Positions 26,706 to 38,634 of a stretch of DNA of 64,000 bases are shown piece after piece. This DNA is from Vibrio ostreicida (GTDB lineage Bacteria; Pseudomonadota; Gammaproteobacteria; Enterobacterales; Vibrionaceae): NCBI RefSeq assembly GCF_013074385.2, contig NZ_JABEYA020000011.1, forward strand, positions 1-64,000, given 5' to 3'. Made by a program: the position numbers and the translations under genes. Each line of letters starts with the position of its first letter. Positions within the stretch are counted from its first letter, which is position 1. The notes under the pieces are model-generated. The model ran no database searches, was not told where the DNA came from, and saw only the letters and a program-made list of their open reading frames with translations.

Positions 26706-28485
26706 TTTTCTTCAAAGTAGTGTGATTTTTCTTACCGCTGCCGTGGTAGCTGTACCCCTCGCCCAGCGTATGGGGTTGGGGTCGGTATTGGGCTATTTAC
26801 TGGCGGGTGTAGCGATTGGTCCGTGGGGCCTTGGCTTAATTAGTGATGTTGAAGCGATTTTACACTTTGCCGAATTTGGGGTAGTGCTGCTGCTGTTTTT
26901 GATTGGTTTGGAACTCAATCCCAAGAAATTGCTTCAAATGAAAGGGCCGATCCTCGGTTTGGGGGGGGCTCAAGTGGTGATCACCACTGCGGTGCTGTCG
27001 AGTCTTGCCAATCTTGCCGGTATCAGTTGGCAGACCAGCCTTGTGATTGGAATGGGCTTGGCGCTTTCATCTACGGCGATTGCGCTTAAAGTGATTGAAG
27101 AGCGTGGTCTAGGGGGAAGTGAAGCGGGTCAGTCCGGTTTTGCTGTCTTGTTATTCCAAGATATCGCGGTGATTCCGATGCTGGCGATTCTTCCGGTGTT
27201 GGCGGGCAACACCGCGGGCAATTGGCTCGATGTGCTGTGGATGCTTGGCGGGGTCGTCGGTTTGTTGATCGGTGGCCATTTCCTTCTGCGGCCCTTGTTC
27301 CGTTATGTGGTGCTCAGTGGTGTGCGAGAATTGTTCACGATCGCGGCGTTGCTGCTGGTGATTGGTATTGCGTTGTTGATGAAACAATTGGGTTTGTCGA
27401 TGGCGTTGGGGACGTTTCTTGCCGGAGTGCTATTGGCGGAAAGTGAGTACCGCCACGAGCTAGAAATCGCAATTGAACCTTTTAAAGGCCTGTTACTGGG
27501 GTTGTTTTTTATCGCGGTAGGGATGGCCGTCAACCTCGGGCTATTAGCGCTTGACCCGTGGAATATTCTACTGGCGGTGTTTGGTCTGGTCGCGATCAAA
27601 GCGAGTATTTTGTATTTTCTTGCCCGTTTGGCGGGAAGCAAGCCTAAATCGCGCAGTAAAATGGCGGCGATTCTTAGCCAAGGGGGGGAATTTGCTTTTG
27701 TTATTTTCACAGCGGCGAGCGCCGAGGGGTTGTTAGCCAAAGAGCAGATGGCCTTTCTACTGGTGGTCGTGAGCTTGTCTATGGTGACAACCCCCTTAAT
27801 GCTGATGGCGCAAAGCAAATGGTACGCCCGAGGTCTTAATCTTGAGGACAATAATGCGCAACCGTCTGATGTGGTTAACCGTCAACCAAGGGTCATCATT
27901 GCGGGTTTTGGTCGCTTTGGTCAAGTTGTTGGCCGACTGATGTACGCCAATAAAATGCGCGTGACTGTATTAGAAAGTGATGCCAGCCAAATTCATCTGT
28001 TGCGTAAATACGGCTATAAAGTGTTTTATGGTGATGCTACTCAGCTGGATTTGTTGCGCGCCGCTGGGGCGAACAAGGCCGAAGCTATGGTGATTTGTAC
28101 CGATTCACCGGATGAAATCATGAAAATTGTTGAGCTATGTCAGCACCATTTTCCTCATTTAAAACTCCTCGCTCGGGCACGCAGTCGCGTTGAAGCTTAC
28201 CAATTGCTCAGTCATGGTGTGGCTAATTATTCGCGAGAAACTTTCCTTGGCGCCTTGGATTTGGGACGTCAGGCATTGGTCGAGCTTGGGGTTCATCCTT
28301 ACCAAGCCAAAAGGGCGGAAGCGCACTTTAGAAAACTAGATAATGCCATGTTGGAAGAATTGCTCCCTGAACATCATGAGGATAAGCAACTGACATTGCG
28401 GGCTAAGGAAGCGCGCAAAGAACTGGAAGAGATCTTTGGACGTGAAATGGAAAAAGATAAACAATCAAAGAGCTTCTGGGATTAA
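26689..28485 (+). CDS. kefB: Glutathione-regulated potassium/proton antiporter KefB
   Basis: 598 residues. About 12 membrane segments of the CPA2 Na/H exchanger fold in residues 10-380, then an RCK/TrkA-N nucleotide-binding domain (RVIIAGFGRFGQVVGRLMYA), which binds glutathione and NAD. A cytosolic charged tail follows. The antiporter releases potassium and acidifies the cell when toxic electrophiles deplete glutathione. Start ATG 26689 has a GAGGGAG ribosome binding site inside kefG. Two G-runs (G8 near 26967) lie in the membrane part. Confidence 0.93.
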   Translation: MALESDFLQSSVIFLTAAVVAVPLAQRMGLGSVLGYLLAGVAIGPWGLGLISDVEAILHFAEFGVVLLLFLIGLELNPKKLLQMKGPILGLGGAQVVITTAVLSSLANLAGISWQTSLVIGMGLALSSTAIALKVIEERGLGGSEAGQSGFAVLLFQDIAVIPMLAILPVLAGNTAGNWLDVLWMLGGVVGLLIGGHFLLRPLFRYVVLSGVRELFTIAALLLVIGIALLMKQLGLSMALGTFLAGVLLAESEYRHELEIAIEPFKGLLLGLFFIAVGMAVNLGLLALDPWNILLAVFGLVAIKASILYFLARLAGSKPKSRSKMAAILSQGGEFAFVIFTAASAEGLLAKEQMAFLLVVVSLSMVTTPLMLMAQSKWYARGLNLEDNNAQPSDVVNRQPRVIIAGFGRFGQVVGRLMYANKMRVTVLESDASQIHLLRKYGYKVFYGDATQLDLLRAAGANKAEAMVICTDSPDEIMKIVELCQHHFPHLKLLARARSRVEAYQLLSHGVANYSRETFLGALDLGRQALVELGVHPYQAKRAEAHFRKLDNAMLEELLPEHHEDKQLTLRAKEARKELEEIFGREMEKDKQSKSFWD

Positions 28486-28566
28486 TCTCTTACTCTGATT
28501 TATGTCATCGCCACGTATCTAATGAGAGAACCCCTTGTTCGTGGTGTTTAAATTGTGGATTACAAA

Positions 28567-28761
28567 ATGAAAAAAAGATTTATCGCGGGCGCTCGTTGCC
28601 CAAAGTGTTCTTCACAGGATACGTTACGCTGGTGGATAGAAAACAATATTGAGTTAGTCGAATGTGTGGAGTGCCAGTTTGAGGAGCAACGCAAACCTCA
28701 GTCTGTCGAAAAAACCGGACACGCCACGCAGGATATGATCGGTATTTTTAAGCCGGATTGA
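28567..28761 (+). CDS. yheV: YheV family putative zinc-ribbon protein
   Basis: 64 residues. Two Cys pairs (RCPKCSSQD and VECVECQFEE) form a zinc ribbon; the N-terminus KKRFIAGARCPKC and C-terminal IGIFKPD are family marks. Start chosen at ATG 28567, with GTG 28555 as an alternative. Between kefB and slyD, as in E. coli, though slyX is not seen here. Function unknown. Confidence 0.88.
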   Translation: MKKRFIAGARCPKCSSQDTLRWWIENNIELVECVECQFEEQRKPQSVEKTGHATQDMIGIFKPD

Positions 28762-28858
28762 TTGAGTTTCTGGTTTTGGACCCCATAATACACTGTATAG
28801 AATCCAGTTAATGCGGAGCCATCGAGAGGCTCCGTTTGTTTATCTCCTTGGAGTGGTT

Positions 28859-29401
28859 ATGAAAATTGAAAAGAATGTCGTTGTCAGCTTGGCTTATCAG
28901 GTGAAGTTAGAAGATGGTGTCGTTGTTGATGAATCGACAACAGAAGCACCTTTGGACTATTTACACGGTCACAACAACCTGATTACTGGGCTTGAAGCCG
29001 CTCTGGATGGTAAAGAGGCGGGCGCGAGTTTTTCTGTTACTGTGACCCCTGAAGAAGCATACGGTGAACACAGTGATGCTATGGTTCAGCGTGTCCCTGC
29101 TGATGTTTTCCAAGGTGTTGAGCAGATAGAAGTGGGCATGCGTTTTCTTGCAGACACGGATCAAGGCCCGATTCCAGTCGAAGTGACTGAGGTCGATGGT
29201 GATGAAGTGGTGGTGGATGGTAACCATATGCTGGCAGGCCAGACGTTGACGTTCGATGTGGAAGTCATGTCTGTGCGTGAAGCGACGGCTGAGGAAATGG
29301 AGCATGGTCATGTTCACAAGGCTGACGGTAGCTGTGGCGGTGACGATCACCAGCACGATGACGGTGAAGACTGCTGTAGCAGTGGTAGCTGTGCGAACTA
29401 A
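28859..29401 (+). CDS. slyD: FKBP-type prolyl isomerase SlyD
   Basis: 180 residues. An FKBP domain with inserted IF chaperone flap (MKIEKNVVVSLAYQVKLEDG...GLEAALDGKEAG...AYGEHSDAMVQRVP), followed by a His/Cys-rich tail (HGHVHKADGSCGGDDHQHDDGEDCCSSGSC) that binds nickel in SlyD proteins. It acts as a cytosolic folding factor and a nickel chaperone. ATG 28859 is preceded by GGAG; the frame upstream to 28811 is not family-like. A terminator follows at 29444. Confidence 0.93.
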   Translation: MKIEKNVVVSLAYQVKLEDGVVVDESTTEAPLDYLHGHNNLITGLEAALDGKEAGASFSVTVTPEEAYGEHSDAMVQRVPADVFQGVEQIEVGMRFLADTDQGPIPVEVTEVDGDEVVVDGNHMLAGQTLTFDVEVMSVREATAEEMEHGHVHKADGSCGGDDHQHDDGEDCCSSGSCAN

Positions 29402-29443
29402 TCGCTAGTGCCAGATCGTTAGATCTCAGGCGAACAAGAGAAC

Positions 29444-29476
29444 AGGCGTTTCTGTGATAAGGAAGCGCCTTTTTTA
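29444..29476 (+). terminator. slyD terminator
   Basis: Stem AGGCG-TTTC/GAAG-CGCCT with nine-base loop and a TTTTTT run. Confidence 0.75.
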
Positions 29477-29507
29477 CGTCAATGAAAGCAATATGCGGAG
29501 AGCCTTC

Positions 29508-30449
29508 ATGCATCACCCCTTTTCAATCGCCATTCATGGTGGCGCAGGGACCATACTGCCATCGAAAATGAGTGACCAGTTAAAACGGTCTATTGTGCAG
29601 GATTTGGAGCTGGCGGTTCGGGCTGGTCATGCCGTTTTATCTGAGTGCGGCGATGCCCTTGATGCGGTGGTGGCTGCGGTGAAAGTACTGGAAGACTCAC
29701 CGTGCTTTAATGCGGGAAAAGGCTCAGTGCTGACCCATCAAGAAATGGTTGAAATGGATGCGTCTGTGATGCATGGCAAACAGGCCAGTGCTGGGGCAGT
29801 GGCTGGGGTTCGCCATATTCGCAACCCAGTCGAGCTGGCACGTGATGTGATGCGTCATAGCCAGCATGTGTTGCTGATTGGCGAAGGGGCTGAAGCGTTT
29901 GCTTTTGAGCAAGGTCATGCGTACACAGAGCAAGATTATTTTCTGATTGAACGTCGTTACCAACAACTGCAAATTATGAAAGAGAAAGGGCTGTTTGCGC
30001 TCTCTGAAAGTGACTTTCCGGACGACAGTAAATACGGAACAGTCGGGGCGGTGGCACTCGACAAACAAGGCAACCTCGCTGCCGCAACCAGTACTGGTGG
30101 TGTAACGAATAAGAAGTATGGCCGAGTCGGGGATTCTGCCATTATCGGTGCGGGAACCTTTGCCGAAAATGGCAGCGTGGCGGTGTCTGCGACGGGAATG
30201 GGTGAGTGTTTTATCCGTAAAACCGTTGCTGGTGATGTGGCTGCACGAATGCGTTACTTGAAAGAAGACTTACCCACGGCGTGTGAGTCTGTTATTCAGG
30301 GTGATCTTAAATCGATGGGTGGGGAAGGAGGACTGATCGCGGTGGATGCCGATGGACAGCTCCATTTTGCCATGAACAGTCACGGAATGTATCGTGCTGC
30401 GATCAATGTGGATGGCCAGTTGGAGGTTAAGATTTATGCGGATGAATGA
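29508..30449 (+). CDS. Isoaspartyl peptidase/L-asparaginase (Ntn-hydrolase)
   Basis: 313 residues, N-terminal nucleophile hydrolase similar to E. coli IaaA (EcAIII). It autoprocesses before Thr178 (KYGTVGAVALD), which becomes the catalytic nucleophile; SIAIHGGAGTI at the N-terminus and STGGVTNKKYGRVGDSAIIGAGTFA are family motifs. It cleaves isoaspartyl dipeptides and asparagine. Start at ATG 29508, with GGAGAG as ribosome binding site; the upstream 18 codons overlap the slyD terminator and are not counted. Stand-alone transcript before purA. Confidence 0.9.
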   Translation: MHHPFSIAIHGGAGTILPSKMSDQLKRSIVQDLELAVRAGHAVLSECGDALDAVVAAVKVLEDSPCFNAGKGSVLTHQEMVEMDASVMHGKQASAGAVAGVRHIRNPVELARDVMRHSQHVLLIGEGAEAFAFEQGHAYTEQDYFLIERRYQQLQIMKEKGLFALSESDFPDDSKYGTVGAVALDKQGNLAAATSTGGVTNKKYGRVGDSAIIGAGTFAENGSVAVSATGMGECFIRKTVAGDVAARMRYLKEDLPTACESVIQGDLKSMGGEGGLIAVDADGQLHFAMNSHGMYRAAINVDGQLEVKIYADE

Positions 30450-30559
30450 CGCTGTACGGATGTTTTTTTCGCTTCACCAACAGCTTATAGTTTCATTATA
30501 CTTCTATGATTAAAAAATGACTGCAACAGATTTGATTCGGTGCTAGAATCCATTTTTAA

Positions 30560-31897
<1,338 letters not shown>

Positions 31898-31918
31898 TGT
31901 GTCTGTGACTTATTTTTT

Positions 31919-31950
31919 AAAAAAACCAGTGCTTCGGCACTGGTTTTTTT
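31919..31950 (+). terminator. purA terminator
   Basis: AAAAACCAGTGC/GCACTGGTTTTT with a TTCG tetraloop and seven T residues. Confidence 0.92.
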
Positions 31951-32019
31951 ATGCCTCATTTTTCTGTGTTATCTATAATTAGGGTGGCAAGTTTTTGCCA
32001 GTCTTCGGCAATTTTGGGT

Positions 32020-32046
32020 TAAAGAGTTTGCACCTTATGCCGATAC
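32020..32046 (+). promoter_or_regulatory. Sigma-28 (FliA)-like promoter of motX
   Basis: TAAAGAGT-N11-GCCGATAC closely matches the FliA consensus TAAAGTTT-N11-GCCGATAA with the exact spacing of 11. It lies about 120 bases before the motX start. In vibrios motX is a late flagellar gene under sigma 28, so the site and gene agree. Confidence 0.75.
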
Positions 32047-32164
32047 AGGTATCAAGATGGCCATTATCTTTGCCGTTTATGAAAATACAGGCTGTATCAG
32101 CATGTAGGACCTGTCTGATTAACGAGGCGGGCAGAGACATTATCGAAGTGATAGAGTGCAGAAA

Positions 32165-32803
32165 ATGAAGCTAAGAAAGTTAGCTGCTTCGATGGTATTG
32201 TTGTTTGGGTCTTCGATGGTGAACGCCAATGAGTTGGCTGATATCGGTGAACCCATTCCCATATATACCGAAGCTGAATTAATAAAACTGATCGATGAGC
32301 GTCAACATTTAGAGCGTATAAAAGCAGACAATTGTCAGTTGGTTGAAGACATTGTCGCACGGGCAACGCGAATTAGTTTGCCATCGTATGAATTTTTGTA
32401 TGGTGACATGCTGGCTTGGGGGGTGTGTGTCGATCAGGATGTTGAGCTGGGCTTGTACTATATGGAAAGTGCGGCGCATCAGGGGTTGCCCGCTGCCCTA
32501 GAGCAGCTTGGGCGGTACTATTCGCGTGGGACTTTGGTTCAACAAGACAAGGAACGGGCGATCCCTTATTTACGAGAAGCGGCAGCCATGGGTAATTTAA
32601 ATGCTCGGATCCATTTGGCGGAATTGCTGCTGCGAGACTACGGCAGTCCTCTTGATTACGAGGATGCCTATCGGTGGCTTTACAGCTCAGCGACGGCGGA
32701 TCAACGCATGCATAAGCGTATTTCTATTCTTCGTCAGGGATTAGAAAGGAGAATGCCGGAAAATATCATCGCCAAGGCAAAACGGCGAGACACTTTTTGG
32801 TAG
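32165..32803 (+). CDS. motX: Sodium-driven flagellar motor protein MotX
   Basis: 212 residues, secreted (MKLRKLAASMVLLFGSSMVNA). Mature segment HLERIKADNCQLVEDIVARATR then Sel1-like repeats (GDMLAWGVCVDQDVELGLYYMESAAHQGLPAALEQLG; YYSRGTLVQQDKERAIPYLREAAAMGN). MotX forms the periplasmic T-ring with MotY and anchors the PomA/PomB stators in polar sodium-driven flagella of Vibrio. Its place between purA and rnr is characteristic of the genus. Start at ATG 32165 (the frame opens three codons before). The sigma-28 like site supports the call. Confidence 0.93.
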   Translation: MKLRKLAASMVLLFGSSMVNANELADIGEPIPIYTEAELIKLIDERQHLERIKADNCQLVEDIVARATRISLPSYEFLYGDMLAWGVCVDQDVELGLYYMESAAHQGLPAALEQLGRYYSRGTLVQQDKERAIPYLREAAAMGNLNARIHLAELLLRDYGSPLDYEDAYRWLYSSATADQRMHKRISILRQGLERRMPENIIAKAKRRDTFW

Positions 32804-32860
32804 TTGAGGTGCACCGCTTTGTCCAACTGCACTTGGACATCAGCGACAGCCATTTTCTTC

Positions 32861-32889
32861 AATGCCCGGTTTGATGCCGGGCATTATTG
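32861..32889 (+). terminator. Hairpin terminator after motX
   Basis: Perfect AATGCCCGG/CCGGGCATT stem with seven-base loop, followed by ATTGATTTC. A second small hairpin (GTCCAACT/TTGGAC) lies just upstream at 32821. T-run weak. Confidence 0.6.
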
Positions 32890-33032
32890 ATTTCCCACTA
32901 TCATGCTAGCTAAGGCGAACGTTTGCTACCAAAAAGGCGCCAAAAGTGACGATTTTGCGGTGACTTACCTGTAGGTTCGTGCCTGACTCGGATATACTGT
33001 TGTCAATCCCTTCCTCTTAATTAGGCGTGCCT

Positions 33033-35495
33033 ATGTCAGACAATACCCATAATGACCCGTTTGCAGATCGTGAATCGGAAAATTATGAAAACCCAATCCC
33101 AAGCCGGGAGTTTATCCTCGAATTTTTGAAGCAAGCCAGCGCACCAATGAATCGGAACGATCTCTTTGATGCCCTCAAGCTCGAAGGTGAGGAGCAATAC
33201 GAAGGTCTGCGTCGTAGACTTCGGGCAATGGAGCGAGATGGCCAGCTGGTGTTTACCCGCCGCCAATGTTACGCCTTGCCAGAGAAGCTCGAAATGGTCA
33301 AAGGTTACGTGATTGGGCATAAAGATGGTCATGGTTGGGTTCGTCCTGAAGGCAGTGTTGGCAAAGACAATGACATTGTTTTGCCGCATCACCAGATGAA
33401 AAATATTATCCATGGTGATTTTGTGTTAGTTCAGCCGACTGACAACTCAAAACGTGGACGCAAGGAAGGGCGCCTAGTTCGCGTATTAGAGGAACGCCAA
33501 ACACAAATAGTCGGTCGTTTTTTCATGGAGTACGGCTACTCGTACGTCGTGCCTGATGATTCGCGTATGAGTCAGGATATCTTGATCCCGAATGACTTGC
33601 GTGCCGGCGCACGTATGGGCAATGTTGTCGTGATTGAAATCACCGACCGTGGCACGCGCTCGCGTGGCATGATGGGTAAGGTCATTGAGGTGCTTGGTGA
33701 AAATATGGCGCCGGGTATGGAAACGCAAATTGCCATCCGGACCCACCAAATCCCTAACGATTGGCCTGAAGCGGTTGAGAAGCAGATAGAAAACCTCGGT
33801 GAGGAAGTGCCCGAAGACGCCAAAGTGGATCGGGTGGATTTACGTGACTTACCGTTGGTGACCATCGATGGTGAGGATGCACGTGATTTCGATGATGCGG
33901 TCTATTGTGAAGCCAAAAAGAGCGGTGGATGGCGCCTGTGGGTCGCGATTGCCGATGTGAGCTATTACGTTAGACCTGATTCTGCCTTAGACAAAGAAGC
34001 AATCAACCGGGGTAACTCGGTGTACTTCCCCTCTCAAGTCGTGCCTATGTTGCCAGAGGTATTGTCCAACGGCCTGTGTTCCTTGAACCCACAAGTTGAC
34101 CGTCTGTGTATGGTGTGTGAGATGACCATCTCTGAGTCAGGAAAGTTGTCCGGTTATAAACACTATGAAGCCGTGATGAATTCCCATGCTCGCCTCACTT
34201 ACAACAAGGTCCACGATATTCTTGAGGGCAACGAAGAACTCAGCAACCGCTATGAGCCATTGGTTCCCCACTTACAAGAATTGCACAAGATGTACAAGGT
34301 GCTGAAACGGGCGCGAGACAATCGCGGGGCGATTGAATTTGAAACGGTTGAAACCAAGTTTATCTTCAATGCAGAGCGTAAAATTGACAGCATTGAACCT
34401 GTCATTCGAAACGATGCGCATAAACTCATCGAAGAATGTATGATTCTGGCTAATATTGCCTCGGCGGCGTTGGTTGAGAAAGCCAAAGAAGCGGCGTTGT
34501 ACCGGATTCATGAATCTCCAGGAGAACTTAAGCTACAAGGCTTCCGTGATTTCTTGGGTGAATTGGGGTTACACCTCAATGGTGGATTAGAACCTTCTCC
34601 GACGGACTACGCCGATTTAGTCAAACTCATCGCTCAACGTCAAGACAAAGAACTGATTCAGACCATGTTACTGCGCTCAATGAAGCAAGCGGTTTATAAT
34701 GCTGACAACTGCGGTCACTTTGGCCTTGCTCTCAAGCGTTATGCTCATTTTACGTCACCGATTCGCCGTTATCCTGACCTTCTGCTTCATCGTGCGATTA
34801 AGTACCTGATTGAAAAAGAGCAGGGTCGGAATCAAGATCGTTGGACACCGACGGGTGGTTACCACTATTCATTTGATGATATGGATTTCTACGGTGAGCA
34901 GTGCTCGATGACGGAACGCCGTGCCGATGATGCGACCCGTGAAGTGTCCGATTGGCTCAAATGTGAATATATGCAGGACCATGTCGGTGAAGAGTTGGAA
35001 GGGGTTATTGCCAATGTGACCGGTTTTGGTTTCTTTGTCCGTTTAACCGATCTGCATATTGATGGCTTGGTCCATATTTCGGCGCTGGCTAACGATTACT
35101 ACCAATTTGACCCAATAGGTCAAAGGCTTATCGGTGAAAGCTTTGGCGCGATTTATCGTCTCGGCGACGCGGTTAAAGTTAAGGTGTTGTCGGTCAATCT
35201 CAATGATCGTCAAATTGACTTTGAATTAACCGACACAAGTCGTAAGCTACGCGGCACAGGCAAAACGGCGAAGAAACGCGCGGTGGAAGCTCAGCAGAAA
35301 GCGAAAGCGAAAAAGAACGCCGCAGCTAATGGACGTCGTTCGGTCGATAAGGCAAAACCTCTGGTAGAGCCGACCAAACGTCCTGATGGCAGCAAAGAGG
35401 AAGGCAACGGCAAAAAAGTCACTAAAAAACCTTCTGATAAACCGGGAAAGAAAAAGCCACGTCATAAAGCGAAAAAAGCACGTAGCAGCAAATAG
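33033..35495 (+). CDS. rnr: Ribonuclease R
   Basis: 820-residue 3'-5' exoribonuclease. An N-terminal helix-turn-helix ([25 protein letters not shown]), cold-shock domains, the RNB catalytic core with [13 protein letters not shown] (Asp residues for metal), and an S1 domain ([27 protein letters not shown]), then a lysine-rich tail ([18 protein letters not shown] through [14 protein letters not shown]) are seen in order. It degrades structured RNA and defective rRNA. Start at ATG 33033, two codons inside the open frame. It precedes rlmB by 15 bases, the same order as in E. coli. Confidence 0.96.
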   Translation: MSDNTHNDPFADRESENYENPIPSREFILEFLKQASAPMNRNDLFDALKLEGEEQYEGLRRRLRAMERDGQLVFTRRQCYALPEKLEMVKGYVIGHKDGHGWVRPEGSVGKDNDIVLPHHQMKNIIHGDFVLVQPTDNSKRGRKEGRLVRVLEERQTQIVGRFFMEYGYSYVVPDDSRMSQDILIPNDLRAGARMGNVVVIEITDRGTRSRGMMGKVIEVLGENMAPGMETQIAIRTHQIPNDWPEAVEKQIENLGEEVPEDAKVDRVDLRDLPLVTIDGEDARDFDDAVYCEAKKSGGWRLWVAIADVSYYVRPDSALDKEAINRGNSVYFPSQVVPMLPEVLSNGLCSLNPQVDRLCMVCEMTISESGKLSGYKHYEAVMNSHARLTYNKVHDILEGNEELSNRYEPLVPHLQELHKMYKVLKRARDNRGAIEFETVETKFIFNAERKIDSIEPVIRNDAHKLIEECMILANIASAALVEKAKEAALYRIHESPGELKLQGFRDFLGELGLHLNGGLEPSPTDYADLVKLIAQRQDKELIQTMLLRSMKQAVYNADNCGHFGLALKRYAHFTSPIRRYPDLLLHRAIKYLIEKEQGRNQDRWTPTGGYHYSFDDMDFYGEQCSMTERRADDATREVSDWLKCEYMQDHVGEELEGVIANVTGFGFFVRLTDLHIDGLVHISALANDYYQFDPIGQRLIGESFGAIYRLGDAVKVKVLSVNLNDRQIDFELTDTSRKLRGTGKTAKKRAVEAQQKAKAKKNAAANGRRSVDKAKPLVEPTKRPDGSKEEGNGKKVTKKPSDKPGKKKPRHKAKKARSSK

Positions 35496-35510
35496 TAAGC
35501 GGAATAATGA

Positions 35511-36254
35511 ATGAGTAATGAATATATTTACGGCATACATGCGGTAAAAGCGGTTCTCGATAAAGAGCCAGAACGTTTGATTGAAGCTTTTGTGCTTAAA
35601 GGTCGTCAAGATGACCGCTTAATGCCGATCTTAAATGAACTGCAAGTCTGCGGTGTGTCGATTCAGCAGATGACCCGCAAGACACTTGATGATAAAGCCC
35701 GTGGAGCCAATCATCAGGGTGTAATGGCTCGTGTGAAGCCGGCCAAGCAGCTCAATGAGAATGATTTGGACGATATACTTGCTAAGCATGAAGCGCCCTT
35801 AATATTGGTATTGGATGGCGTGACCGATCCTCATAACTTGGGCGCGTGTTTGCGTAACGCCGATGCGGCTGGAGTTGCAGCGGTGATTGTGCCGAAAGAC
35901 AAGTCAGCATCAATGACGGCAACGGTGAGCAAGGTCGCTTGTGGCGCCGCTGAAACGGTAGCGTTAGTTCGTGTGACCAACTTGGCTCGAACAATGCGTA
36001 CGCTGCAAGAGCAAGGCGTTTGGTTTGTTGGTACTGCCGGCGAGGCCACACAAGACATTTATCAAGCAAAACTGACGGGCTCACTCGGGATTGTCATGGG
36101 CGCAGAAGGTGACGGTATGCGCCGCCTGACACGTGAAACGTGTGATGACTTGATTAAGATCCCGATGGCAGGGACTGTTTCCAGCCTCAATGTCTCTGTT
36201 GCATCAGGGGTATGCTTGTTCGAAGCCGTGCGGCAACGGCTGACGACTTCGTAA
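35511..36254 (+). CDS. rlmB: 23S rRNA (guanosine-2'-O-)-methyltransferase RlmB
   Basis: 247-residue SpoU/TrmH-type knotted methyltransferase that modifies G2251 in the 23S P-site loop. N-terminal substrate-binding domain ([18 protein letters not shown]), then motif 1 [24 protein letters not shown], motif 2 [21 protein letters not shown] and motif 3 [27 protein letters not shown]. Starts 15 bases after rnr. Confidence 0.96.
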   Translation: MSNEYIYGIHAVKAVLDKEPERLIEAFVLKGRQDDRLMPILNELQVCGVSIQQMTRKTLDDKARGANHQGVMARVKPAKQLNENDLDDILAKHEAPLILVLDGVTDPHNLGACLRNADAAGVAAVIVPKDKSASMTATVSKVACGAAETVALVRVTNLARTMRTLQEQGVWFVGTAGEATQDIYQAKLTGSLGIVMGAEGDGMRRLTRETCDDLIKIPMAGTVSSLNVSVASGVCLFEAVRQRLTTS

Positions 36255-36274
36255 GACAATTCAAGCTTGCAATC

Positions 36275-36305
36275 AAACGCAGACGATCGGTCTGCGTTTT
36301 TATTT
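36275..36305 (+). terminator. rnr-rlmB operon terminator
   Basis: AAACGCAGAC/GTCTGCGTTT with a five-base loop and T-rich tail TTTTATTTC. Confidence 0.9.
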
Positions 36306-36414
36306 CGCTCCAGTTAAGGTCTCGGACTCTCAGTCTTTGCCCGTGACTCGACAGCCAACATCGTGAATCTCTCCTGCTTTCAATCACTTCTTCCGCTTAT
36401 TTTTCAAACAGCAC

Positions 36415-36442
36415 TTGCATGTCAAATTGTGATCTGTATAAT
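36415..36442 (+). promoter_or_regulatory. S10 operon promoter
   Basis: TTGCAT (36415-36420) and TATAAT (36437-36442) separated by 16 bases form a strong sigma-70 promoter. The start point would be around 36450, giving a leader of about 300 nt before rpsJ. Confidence 0.75.
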
Positions 36443-36449
36443 GCCTCGC

Positions 36450-37057
<608 letters not shown>

Positions 37058-37070
37058 GGGAGATTAGAGA

Positions 37071-37700
37071 ATGATTGGTCTAATCGGTCGTAAAGTGGGT
37101 ATGACCCGCGTATTTACTGAAGAAGGCGTTTCTATCCCAGTCACTGTTGTTGAGGTTGAAGCTAACCGTATTTCTCAAGTTAAAACTCTTGAGACTGACG
37201 GCTATGCAGCAATCCAGGTAACGGCTGGTACTAAGAAAGCTAACCGTGTAACTAAACCAGAAGCAGGTCACTTTGCTAAAGCAGGTGTTGAAGCTGGTCG
37301 CGGTCTTTGGGAATTCCGTTTGGAAAACGATGAAGAGTTTGCAGTTGGCGCTGAGCTAACAGTTGAACTGTTCAACGAAACTAAGAAAGTAGACGTTACT
37401 GGTACATCTAAAGGTAAAGGCTTCCAAGGCGCTGTTAAGCGTTGGAACTTCTCTACTCAAGATATGACTCACGGTAACTCATTGTCTCACCGTGCACCGG
37501 GTTCAATTGGCCAATGTCAAACTCCAGGTCGCGTATTTAAAGGCAAGAAAATGGCAGGTCACATGGGTGCTGAGCGTGTAACGACTCAAAACCTAGAGAT
37601 CGTACGTGTTGACGCTGAGCGCAATCTGCTTCTTATTAAAGGTGCAGTACCAGGCTCAACAGGTGGCAACGTGATCGTTAAACCAGCTGTTAAAGCATAA
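37071..37700 (+). CDS. rplC: Ribosomal protein L3
   Basis: 209 residues like E. coli. It is an early 50S assembly protein near the peptidyl transferase centre. [23 protein letters not shown] and [13 protein letters not shown] are family marks; a Gln in [16 protein letters not shown] region is the PrmB methylation neighbourhood. Follows rpsJ by 13 bases with an AGGG-type site. Confidence 0.98.
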   Translation: MIGLIGRKVGMTRVFTEEGVSIPVTVVEVEANRISQVKTLETDGYAAIQVTAGTKKANRVTKPEAGHFAKAGVEAGRGLWEFRLENDEEFAVGAELTVELFNETKKVDVTGTSKGKGFQGAVKRWNFSTQDMTHGNSLSHRAPGSIGQCQTPGRVFKGKKMAGHMGAERVTTQNLEIVRVDAERNLLLIKGAVPGSTGGNVIVKPAVKA

Positions 37701-37717
37701 CGTCTCAGGAGTAAGTA

Positions 37718-38320
37718 ATGGAACTAATGGTTAAAGGTGCCGATGCACTAACTGTTTCCGAAACTACTTTCGGACGTGAGTTTAACGAAGCTCTTGTACA
37801 CCAAGTAGTTGTTGCGTTTGCAGCAGGTGCTCGTCAAGGTACTCGTGCTCAGAAAACACGTTCAGAAGTTTCTGGCGGTGGCGCTAAGCCATGGCGTCAA
37901 AAAGGTACTGGCCGTGCGCGTGCTGGTACAATCCGTAGCCCAATCTGGCGTACAGGTGGTGTTACTTTTGCTGCGAAACCACAAGATCACAGCCAAAAAG
38001 TAAACAAAAAAATGTACCGTGGTGCTATGAAGAGCATTCTTTCTGAGCTTGTTCGTCAAGAGCGTTTAATCGTTGTTGATAACTTCTCAGTAGAAGCACC
38101 AAAAACGAAAGAGCTTGTAGCTAAGCTGAAAGAGCTTGAGCTAACAGACGCGCTTATCGTGACTAGCGAAGTAGATGAAAATCTATTCCTAGCAGCTCGT
38201 AACCTATACAAAGTTGACGCTCGTGATGTTGCTGGAGTTGATCCAGTTTCACTAATCGCGTTCGACAAAGTTGTAATGACTGCTGATGCAGTTAAGCAAG
38301 TTGAGGAGATGCTAGCATGA
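37718..38320 (+). CDS. rplD: Ribosomal protein L4
   Basis: 200 residues; the long central loop [23 protein letters not shown] reaches the exit tunnel. It is the autogenous regulator of this operon in enterobacteria. Its stop codon overlaps the rplW start (ATGA at 38317). Confidence 0.98.
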   Translation: MELMVKGADALTVSETTFGREFNEALVHQVVVAFAAGARQGTRAQKTRSEVSGGGAKPWRQKGTGRARAGTIRSPIWRTGGVTFAAKPQDHSQKVNKKMYRGAMKSILSELVRQERLIVVDNFSVEAPKTKELVAKLKELELTDALIVTSEVDENLFLAARNLYKVDARDVAGVDPVSLIAFDKVVMTADAVKQVEEMLA

Positions 38321-38619
38321 TCACTGAAGAGCGTATCCTAAAAGTTCTACGTGCTCCGCACATCTCTGAAAAAGCAACTATGGCTGCTGAGAAAGCGAAT
38401 ACTATCGTTTTCAAAGTATCGATAGATGCGACTAAAAAAGAGATCAAAGCAGCTGTAGAGAAGCTATTTGAAGTTGAAGTTAAGTCTGTAAATACTCTTA
38501 TTAATAAGGGTAAGACCAAACGTCAAGGTCTACGCCAAGGTCGCCGCAGCGACGTTAAAAAAGCGTACGTTACCTTGAAAGAAGGTCAAGATCTTGACTT
38601 CGTTGGCGGCGCGGAATAA
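38317..38619 (+). CDS. rplW: Ribosomal protein L23
   Basis: 100 residues. It sits at the tunnel exit and forms the docking site for trigger factor and [25 protein letters not shown] and [27 protein letters not shown] are typical. Overlaps rplD by four bases, so the two are translationally coupled. Confidence 0.98.
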   Translation: MITEERILKVLRAPHISEKATMAAEKANTIVFKVSIDATKKEIKAAVEKLFEVEVKSVNTLINKGKTKRQGLRQGRRSDVKKAYVTLKEGQDLDFVGGAE

Positions 38620-38634
38620 CAGGAGTAGTTAAGA

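Noticed and set aside
24022..28485. Numerous 60-180-codon frames antisense to yheS and kefB
   Set aside because: They are shadows of strongly coding genes, without ribosome binding sites or family resemblance.
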